20,277 nucleotides of DNA from positions 1-20,277 of the forward strand of contig DIFH01000009.1 of the NCBI GenBank assembly GCA_002427615.1, read 5' to 3'. Both the position numbers and the translations under genes were made by a program. This document shows, one piece after another, positions 14,930-20,277 of the stretch; the stretch's first letter is position 1; every line of letters starts with the position of its first letter. The notes beneath the pieces were generated by a model that ran no database searches, had not been told where the DNA came from, and saw only the letters and a program-made list of their open reading frames with translations. The stretch comes from Paludibacter sp. UBA5753 (lineage in GTDB: Bacteria > Bacteroidota > Bacteroidia > Bacteroidales > Paludibacteraceae).

Positions 14930-15682
14930 TTATTCCAAATGTTGCCGCCGGCTACGTCCAAAACTCCGATACGCATCATGTTCTATTTCAAGTTCAGGTT
15001 CATAAAGTTCATTGTGCGACCCGATTACAAACTGAATATATTTTATGGTCAAACCACGTTCGAGCCATTGCTGTTCGTAATAGGTTTTTATACCGAGTAT
15101 CGGGTCAACCAAATCCGAAGCATATAAATCGGATGTGGAAAAGTTCAACTGAAAATGATTACGCCGAACCATTTCGCAGGTGTAGGTAAACATGAAATTG
15201 CTGTCGGTTTTCAAATGAATTAAGCCATCGGGCTTCACAAACTGCCGATACGTTTGCATGAAATTAGTCGCCGTGAGGCGCTTGGTCGCTTTTTTCATTT
15301 GCGGGTCAGGGAAAGTCAACCAGATTTCACTCACTTCATTCCCGGCAAAGAAATGATAAATCATTTCAATATTAGTCCGTAGAAAAGCAACGTTTCGTAG
15401 CCCTTTCTCGAGCGAATCCTTTGCTCCTGTCCACAAACGGGCGCCTTTGATGTCCACCCCGACAAAGTTTTTATCGGGAAAAAGTTGTGCCAGTCCTACC
15501 GTGTATTCCCCTTTTCCACAACCCAGTTCAAGTACGATGGGGTTATTATTTTTAAAGAACCGCTCATTCCATTTCCCTTTCATATCGAACCGAAAGCCTT
15601 CGCGCAATGTATATGCCGAAACCTGAAAAACATGGGGAAAAGCCTCCATGTCGGCAAATTTTGCTAATTTATTTTTCCCCAC
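14930..15682 (-). CDS. trmB: tRNA (guanine-N7-)-methyltransferase
   Basis: 250 residues. An S-adenosylmethionine-dependent enzyme that methylates N7 of G46 in the variable loop of tRNAs. Motifs: SAM-binding LELGCGKGEY (51-60), the acidic GVDIKG (75-80), the family signature LTFPDPQMKKATKRLT (122-137), and HLKTD (156-160). The start is a GTG at 15682, chosen because the N-terminus GKNKLAKFADM is characteristic of Bacteroidota TrmB and no ATG precedes it in frame nearby. It follows gldH by 49 bp. Confidence 0.93.
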   Translation of the reverse strand: MGKNKLAKFADMEAFPHVFQVSAYTLREGFRFDMKGKWNERFFKNNNPIVLELGCGKGEYTVGLAQLFPDKNFVGVDIKGARLWTGAKDSLEKGLRNVAFLRTNIEMIYHFFAGNEVSEIWLTFPDPQMKKATKRLTATNFMQTYRQFVKPDGLIHLKTDSNFMFTYTCEMVRRNHFQLNFSTSDLYASDLVDPILGIKTYYEQQWLERGLTIKYIQFVIGSHNELYEPELEIEHDAYRSFGRSRRQHLE

Positions 15683-15731
15683 CTCGAAATATAAAATCTT
15701 AAATATTACTATCTCTACTACGAATTACCGG

Positions 15732-16217
15732 CTATTTCACTATCTTCTCAACCCTCAGTCCCACATCGTTAATACCCTGAAGCATAGAGTCGCGCATCCC
15801 GTGAAATATTTCGTAACGATATGTTCCAACCTTAGGAAAACGAATGTTTTGCTGGTACAACACGGGCATTTCGAATACCGAACCAACGCCAGAGCCCAAC
15901 CATTTCCCGCGTTGATCGGCCAGGTAAAAATTGATCGTGTCGTTACTTATCACACTGTCCGGCATGATTTTACGGATAAAAAGCCAAAGGTTCTGGTTCG
16001 GATATTCTCCCCTGTTCCTGATATTTACATACACATTGTAATTTGCAGCTGGGTCGGTTATGCTGACGTCGTAAGCATATAAACTATCCTTACTCCATCC
16101 TCCGGGAGCAACTGTGCGGTATTGAAAATACACATCGTTGCTTGTACAGGAAACAAGAAACAGCGAAATCGAAACTATAAAAAACACAACGGTTTTATGT
16201 AGTGGTATCTTGTCCAT
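15732..16217 (-). CDS. gldH: GldH-like lipoprotein
   Basis: 161 residues. The signal sequence ends in FLVSC, predicting lipidation at C24. The mature part (SNDVYFQYRTVAPGGWSKDS, VYVNIRNRGEYPNQNLWLFI, LADQRGKWLGSG) matches GldH, a lipoprotein needed for gliding in Flavobacterium and kept in many non-gliding Bacteroidales, where its role is unclear. The start overlaps the end of the PSP1 gene by 23 bp in another frame, so translation is probably coupled. The order holB-PSP1-gldH is, from memory, a common Bacteroidales arrangement and supports the assignment. Confidence 0.85.
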   Translation of the reverse strand: MDKIPLHKTVVFFIVSISLFLVSCTSNDVYFQYRTVAPGGWSKDSLYAYDVSITDPAANYNVYVNIRNRGEYPNQNLWLFIRKIMPDSVISNDTINFYLADQRGKWLGSGVGSVFEMPVLYQQNIRFPKVGTYRYEIFHGMRDSMLQGINDVGLRVEKIVK

Positions 16218-17394
16218 TTTTCTTAATAAGCTTTGGATTGTTATTGTTTTCTGCCTGTCCTGACTTATTCAGTTTCGGACGATTATTTTTTTTGTTGTTC
16301 GGTTTACTGCCGGAATGTTTTTTATGCGTGTCGAACCGCGTCAAACTATCCTGACCTACAACATTTTCATAATCAACGGGCACAGGATTTTCGTTTTCAT
16401 CCGTTCTATCATCTAATATTTCAGGTTTTATTCCTTTTTTATTCATGGCAATAATATCTTTTGCCCTTTGAACCGGTATCGTTACCACGTTTGCCCCGAA
16501 ATTTTGGGAAGTGGAGTACGAAATCAACCCTTTAAACACATCCGTTTTAAAATAATAATACGTATTGTCAGTAGTTTCGAGTTGTAACTCTTTGGATGGA
16601 AAATCTTTAGCAGCATCGACGTAGGTATCCAACTCGTAATTCATGCAACATTTCAGTTTCCCGCACTGACCGGCTAACTTTTGCGGATTCAGCGAGATAT
16701 CCTGAACGCGGGCGGCAGTAGTCGATACCGAATTAAAATTAGTCATCCAGCCCGAGCAGCACAATTCGCGTCCGCACGAACCTATACCGCCGATACGACC
16801 TGCTTCCTGGCGCGCTCCGATTTGTTTCATCTCGATACGCACCCTGAACGATTCGGCAAAAACCTTGATCAGTTGTCGGAAATCAACCCGTTCGTCGGCT
16901 ATATAATAGAAAATTGCCTTGTTCCCATCGCCCTGAAACTCAACGTCTCCTATTTTCATATTCAGCTTCAGGCTTTCGGCAATCTGACGGGCTTTAATCA
17001 TAGTCTGTTGCTCTTTGGCTTTGGCTTCGTGGTATTTTTCAAGGTCAGTTTCCTTTACTTTCCGGTAAACTCTTTTAATCTCCATTTTTTCGGGATTAAA
17101 ATTGTTTTTTTTCATCTGAAGTAAAACCAAACGTCCGACCAGCGTTACTTCGCCGACATCATGTCCCGGCGACGATTCCACCGCCACAACATCCCCTTTT
17201 TCGAGAGGAATTTTCGTGCTGTTCAAATAATATCCTTTGCGTGTGTTTTTAAACTGAACTTCGACAAAGTCAGTATCTTTTATGGTCTCGGGCAAATCAG
17301 ATAACCAGTCGTGTACACTGAGTTTTTGACGCGAGTTACAATTACATCCTTTTTTAGTTATGCAGCATCCGCCGCTATTGAGTGTTTGATCCAT
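16195..17394 (-). CDS. PSP1 domain protein (RicT/YaaT-like)
   Basis: 399 residues, cytoplasmic. The PSP1 C-terminal domain covers about 110-200. It is followed by paired cysteine motifs SCGRELCCSG (C207, C212, C213) and QCGKLKCCMNYE (C244, C249, C250), typical of the RicT/YaaT group. In Bacillus, RicT works with RicA and RicF in an Fe-S-containing complex that affects RNA processing; I see no RicA or RicF here. The N-terminus has an extra cysteine-rich stretch (GGCCITKKGCNCN). The tail (about 350-399) is low-complexity, rich in Lys and Asn, and likely disordered and RNA-binding or flexible. It lies between holB (125 bp gap) and gldH (overlap). Confidence 0.87.
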   Translation of the reverse strand: MDQTLNSGGCCITKKGCNCNSRQKLSVHDWLSDLPETIKDTDFVEVQFKNTRKGYYLNSTKIPLEKGDVVAVESSPGHDVGEVTLVGRLVLLQMKKNNFNPEKMEIKRVYRKVKETDLEKYHEAKAKEQQTMIKARQIAESLKLNMKIGDVEFQGDGNKAIFYYIADERVDFRQLIKVFAESFRVRIEMKQIGARQEAGRIGGIGSCGRELCCSGWMTNFNSVSTTAARVQDISLNPQKLAGQCGKLKCCMNYELDTYVDAAKDFPSKELQLETTDNTYYYFKTDVFKGLISYSTSQNFGANVVTIPVQRAKDIIAMNKKGIKPEILDDRTDENENPVPVDYENVVGQDSLTRFDTHKKHSGSKPNNKKNNRPKLNKSGQAENNNNPKLIKKNGQDTTT

Positions 17395-17519
17395 TATTTT
17401 TTAAGTTTATGTGACAGGAGTTAGCCTGTCGATATATATTTATTTTTTCAGTTGTTCATTGACCATTTATTGAGTCTTGTAATTTTGAAAGAAAATCATC
17501 CAATCATTTTATCACCCCA

Positions 17520-18677
17520 TCATCTCTTCAGTAACATAATCAATTTCAACACCAAATCGAAAAACACCATCTTCGCGTTCACATTTTGTTCGATATGCCG
17601 TTCGGCCAATGCAAATTCAGCCATCAAGTCCTCCACATTCCGCTCGTGAATGAAGGGGGAAAATTTTCGTGAAAAATCGAACTCGTAACTTGTCAGGTAA
17701 TTTAACTCCGGATGTTGCAGATTGAGTATAAAATTTTCGCGGGTCATACGTTGGGCATAAGCTAAAAAGTTTTTCTGGCGCTCGCGCCCAACCGATGCCA
17801 AAGCCATTTCGTCCGACCATTTTTTCAGCGTTTTAAGCGATGTATGGTCTTTGCGGTTGCCTACCTGCCATGCTAAACGCATGATCATCACGAATCGTTC
17901 AAAATTCAGTTTATTTTCGTCGTCTTCTCCCAGAATTGACAGGGCGGACAAGTAACTCCCGTTTGAAATACGCGCCACATTCAAGGCATCGTGCTGCGTT
18001 ATTTCCAGGTTCGAGTCCTTCAGCAATGCCACCACAATATCATCATCGGTCAGTTTGGGAATATTCACGTGCTGGGTACGCGATAAAATGGTGGATATTA
18101 TCTCGTCCGGCGTGTTCGACACCAACAGAAAAACCGTTTTTTCGGGCGGTTCTTCCAGTATTTTCAATAATTTGTTGGCGCAGGTCAGATTCATTTTTTC
18201 CGGTAGCCAGATAATCATTACCTTGTATTCCGACTCATAAGTTTTCAGGTTCAGCTTGCGTATAATTTCCTGGCTTTCGTTGCCATAAATCATGCCCTGT
18301 TTGGCATCGCCCGAAATGCGGGCGTACCAATCATTAACACTGAAATAATGATTTTCAAGAATCATTGCCCTGAAATCGGCAATAAAATCGTCGCACACTA
18401 CCGAACTTTTTCCCGTCGGTTTTATCACCGGAAACACGAAATGCAAATCGGGATGAGCCAGCTTTTTGTACTTCACACACGATGGGCAGACACCGCACGA
18501 ATCGGTCTCACCACGGTTTTCGCAGCAAATATATTGAGCATACGCAATGGCGAGCGCCAACTTCCCTACTCCTTCCGGTCCGCGTAAAAGTTGCGCATGA
18601 GGTATCCGTTGCTCGGTTACCGTGCGTATAAATCTATTTTTAATTTCTTGTTGACCAATTATTTCGGAAAATTGCAT
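17520..18677 (-). CDS. holB: DNA polymerase III delta' subunit (clamp loader)
   Basis: 385 residues. It is part of the clamp-loader complex that places the beta sliding clamp on DNA. An AAA+ fold begins with FSEIIGQQEIKNRFIRTV and IPHAQLLRGPEGVGKLALA. The P-loop-like GPEGVGKL (33-40) has Leu where Ser/Thr should coordinate magnesium, consistent with the non-hydrolysing stator role of delta'. A zinc-binding cluster follows (C52, C61, C64, C67). LLKILEEPPEKTVFLLVSN and ILSRTQ (SRC-like motif with Thr for Cys) are also present. It is the first gene of the minus-strand cluster running to mrp. Confidence 0.9.
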   Translation of the reverse strand: MQFSEIIGQQEIKNRFIRTVTEQRIPHAQLLRGPEGVGKLALAIAYAQYICCENRGETDSCGVCPSCVKYKKLAHPDLHFVFPVIKPTGKSSVVCDDFIADFRAMILENHYFSVNDWYARISGDAKQGMIYGNESQEIIRKLNLKTYESEYKVMIIWLPEKMNLTCANKLLKILEEPPEKTVFLLVSNTPDEIISTILSRTQHVNIPKLTDDDIVVALLKDSNLEITQHDALNVARISNGSYLSALSILGEDDENKLNFERFVMIMRLAWQVGNRKDHTSLKTLKKWSDEMALASVGRERQKNFLAYAQRMTRENFILNLQHPELNYLTSYEFDFSRKFSPFIHERNVEDLMAEFALAERHIEQNVNAKMVFFDLVLKLIMLLKR

Positions 18678-18717
18678 GACGAAAGTTTACCTATTACACC
18701 CCAAATGGTACGATGTG

Positions 18718-18725
18718 CAAATATA
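18718..18725 (-). promoter_or_regulatory. -7 box of the holB promoter
   Basis: On the minus strand this reads TATATTTG, a perfect TAnnTTTG match 40 bp before the holB start codon. No matching -33 TTTG at normal spacing was found. Confidence 0.5.
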
Positions 18726-19039
18726 CAAAAAAATATTTAGCCGTTGGGGCAGGTATATTTAAAACATTTCTTAGGCTCTCTTTCCACAAAAGAAGCGCTC
18801 AAGCGTCCGCCGCATTTTAGCAGGAGCGAAACTTCAGGTTGCGACGCTTCAGGCATAACGGAGTTTTAGTAATCTCGAAGCTGCATGCAATAGGCAAAGG
18901 AGAATAATATATTCATTCCGGCGACTAAAAATCAATCATTTTTCCCAACGAGGCGAGTCTGTGAATTTAACAGTTATGGTAAATAAGATTGATTGCGACA
19001 GTTTGATCGTCATTGTCCCTATTTCATGAATCAACAACC
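18726..19039. other. Gene-free intergenic stretch, partly structured
   Basis: This divergent gap between holB and the NigD-like gene has no convincing reading frame. It is more GC-rich around 18790-18860 than the other intergenic regions. It contains AAGCGTC (18801-18807) and GACGCTT (18843-18849) as inverted arms, and a short direct repeat, ACTTCAGG / GCTTCAGG. No tRNA fold or known RNA motif was recognised. Confidence 0.4.
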
Positions 19040-19066
19040 TTTGATATTGCATTTTTAAGAAAAATT

Positions 19067-19074
19067 TATATTTA
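19067..19074 (+). promoter_or_regulatory. Candidate -7 box of the NigD-like lipoprotein gene
   Basis: TATATTTA differs from TAnnTTTG at the last base only. A TTTG at 19040-19043 is a possible -33 element with long (23-base) spacing. It would give a leader of about 70-75 nt before the ATG at 19154. Confidence 0.35.
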
Positions 19075-19153
19075 CGCCTGCAACATTTCTTCCATCTCTT
19101 ACATCATGGGTGTATATATTTATTTGTATCACTCTTTCAATTTTTGTAGACTT

Positions 19154-19885
19154 ATGAAAAGATTCTTTTTATTTTTATTGATTGTTCCGTTTCTGGCATC
19201 CTGCAACGACGATGACCAGTGTTCGCTCGACGATTACATGATTGATATTGCCACTGTCGAAAATCCCAACCAGGCAACGAACTTTTATTTTACCTTAGAT
19301 GATGGCGAACGTATGTGGACGGCAGCATCAGAGCTAAAATACTACAGACCCAAAGACGGCCAGCGCATAATAGCCAACTACACTATCCTGGCTGAACGGC
19401 CAGCAAGCAGCACTCACGGGTTCGATGTAAGGTTAAACGATGCTTACGAAGTTCTTACCAAAGGAATTTTCAATATTACGCCCGCAACCCAGGATAGTAT
19501 CGGCAACGATTATATCAGTATCCGGGATATGTGGATCGGCAGTGATTATTTAAACGTTGAGTTTGAATACCCCGGTTATAACAAAACTCATTTTATCAAT
19601 TTGGTATCGGATACTTCGAAAACCTATACCGACGGGAAAGTACATCTTGAGTTCAGGCACAATGATAACGGCGATTATCCGAATTACTTCCGTTGGGGGA
19701 TTGTCTCATTCAACCTGAGATCATTACAAACCAGTCCAAATGGCTCGATCGGATTGGTTATTCATACAAAAGAATTCAATCTGGGTGAAGAAACCTACAA
19801 CCTGACTTATAAATTCGGAACAAATGCTTCAATGGTAAAACATCAGAAGATAAGCATTAAACCCGAAAGAGCCATTATGCAATAA
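19154..19885 (+). CDS. NigD-like lipoprotein
   Basis: 243 residues. MKRFFLFLLIVPFLASC is a lipoprotein signal with lipidation at C17. It is followed by NDDDQCSLDDYMIDIATVE, the start of a NigD-like two-domain protein (beta-sandwich domains about 30-110 and 115-240), with ILAERPASSTHGFDVRLNDAYEVLTKGI matching the family pattern. The reading frame is open from 19013, but the upstream 47 residues are not signal-like; the ATG at 19154 directly precedes the lipobox signal and is preferred. NigD-like proteins are Bacteroidales envelope proteins of unknown function; the name comes from a bacteriocin-linked operon in Prevotella, and no bacteriocin gene is seen here. It is a single gene, followed 23 bp after its stop by the MITE-like element. 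Confidence 0.82.
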   Translation: MKRFFLFLLIVPFLASCNDDDQCSLDDYMIDIATVENPNQATNFYFTLDDGERMWTAASELKYYRPKDGQRIIANYTILAERPASSTHGFDVRLNDAYEVLTKGIFNITPATQDSIGNDYISIRDMWIGSDYLNVEFEYPGYNKTHFINLVSDTSKTYTDGKVHLEFRHNDNGDYPNYFRWGIVSFNLRSLQTSPNGSIGLVIHTKEFNLGEETYNLTYKFGTNASMVKHQKISIKPERAIMQ

Positions 19886-19908
19886 CCCTCTTTTTTTTAG
19901 CTTTGTGT

Positions 19909-20039
19909 TTAGTGTTTGATAAGGAAACGCTGAGGTCAAGGCCCGCGAAACAGCAAAGACACGGAGTCCCTCCAAGACGTGATGAGTAGTTTTTGCTGCG
20001 AGTGCAACGCAGAGATTGGCGTTTTCTTGCAAACACTAA
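19909..20039 (-). mobile_element. MITE-like element, copy 2
   Basis: 131 bp with terminal inverted repeats: TTAGTGTTTGATAAGGAAAC at the left (19909-19928) and, reverse-complemented, TTAGTGTTTGCAAGAAAACG at the right (end at 20039), differing by one indel and one or two substitutions. Inner arms CAGCAAA (19951-19957) and TTTGCTG (19992-19998) also pair, so the element is a long imperfect palindrome. It is the reverse-complement relative of 11354-11472 and has no coding potential. Confidence 0.78.
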
Positions 20040-20277
20040 TTAGTATGTGTTGCGATATATGACATATCGCAGTAGCTCTTTTTGTTCCTAATTCTGATTT
20101 ATTCCCTGTTTCTTTGGTTTTTTTTTGAATTTGAAAATAATATGTTTAGTCTATCCGGGATTTATAGAGGAAAGATAAATCAATTTTAAAAAGTGCTTGT
20201 GTAATTTTTGACATAAATGAATATATTTATTGACAATCTGATGAGAATGATATTTTTTGTAACTACTCAGCACCCTA
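20040..20277. other. Gene-free right edge of the window
   Basis: No reading frame is convincing. A hairpin TGCGATAT (20051-20058) / ATATCGCA (20064-20071) with a 5-base loop is followed shortly by CTCTTTTT, possibly a weak terminator for the plus strand. The rest is AT-rich with nothing I can name. Confidence 0.4.

Noticed and set aside
17413..17430. GACAGG/CCTGTC hairpin between holB and the PSP1 gene as a terminator
   Set aside because: The stem is only 6 bp and on the minus strand has no T-run directly after it, so it is too weak to call.
17520..18677. holB as a dnaX-type clamp-loader ATPase
   Set aside because: The P-loop lacks Ser/Thr after the lysine and the length fits delta', not tau/gamma.
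19013..19153. Longer N-terminus of the NigD-like protein
   Set aside because: The extra 47 residues are not signal-like and bury the lipoprotein signal; the ATG at 19154 gives a standard lipobox N-terminus.
20051..20071. Additional OhrR operator in TGCGATAT...ATATCGCA
   Set aside because: The half-sites are in the opposite arrangement (CGATA...TATCG) to the gpx operators and no peroxide gene is adjacent.

Overview
The window looks like chromosomal DNA of a Bacteroidota bacterium, probably order Bacteroidales. The evidence is a NigD-like lipoprotein, GldH, the PSP1/RicT-type protein next to DNA polymerase III delta', a short second LeuA paralogue next to leuB, a TPP-riboswitch-controlled TonB receptor, and several -7 boxes of the Bacteroidota type (TAnnTTTG). 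Coding sequence is moderately AT-rich and intergenic sequence is very AT-rich. I see no tRNA, rRNA, CRISPR array, phage gene or transposase gene.

Layout. 1-240 is an AT-rich minisatellite with a 42-bp unit. It runs almost into the start codon of a 2-isopropylmalate/citramalate synthase family gene (246-1790). leuB follows (1912-2985), separated by a long inverted repeat that also carries the leuB ribosome binding site. Two overlapping minus-strand lipoprotein genes (4000-3012) come next. A minus-strand peroxide-defence operon, gpx - ohrR - gpx (5722-4154), has two 14-bp palindromes 30 bp apart around its -7 box. Divergent from it, a promoter, TPP riboswitch and TonB-dependent receptor (5958-8637) form a probable thiamine uptake unit. 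Then come, on the minus strand, an unknown outer-membrane beta-barrel protein with yifB (11300-8697), an acyl-CoA synthetase (13493-11592), and a housekeeping cluster holB - PSP1 - gldH - trmB - mrp (18677-13719). A plus-strand NigD-like lipoprotein gene (19154-19885) closes the coding part.

The least expected features are non-coding. A MITE-like element of about 120-130 bp with terminal inverted repeats occurs twice in opposite orientation (11354-11472 and 19909-20039), with an end-only fragment at the mrp stop codon (13684-13722). The single-cysteine OhrR regulator with a paired palindromic operator is a compact, testable regulatory unit in which glutathione peroxidases appear where an Ohr peroxidase usually would. 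The Mrp/ApbC ATPase contains no cysteine at all. All functional calls rest on motif recognition by eye; no database search was run.
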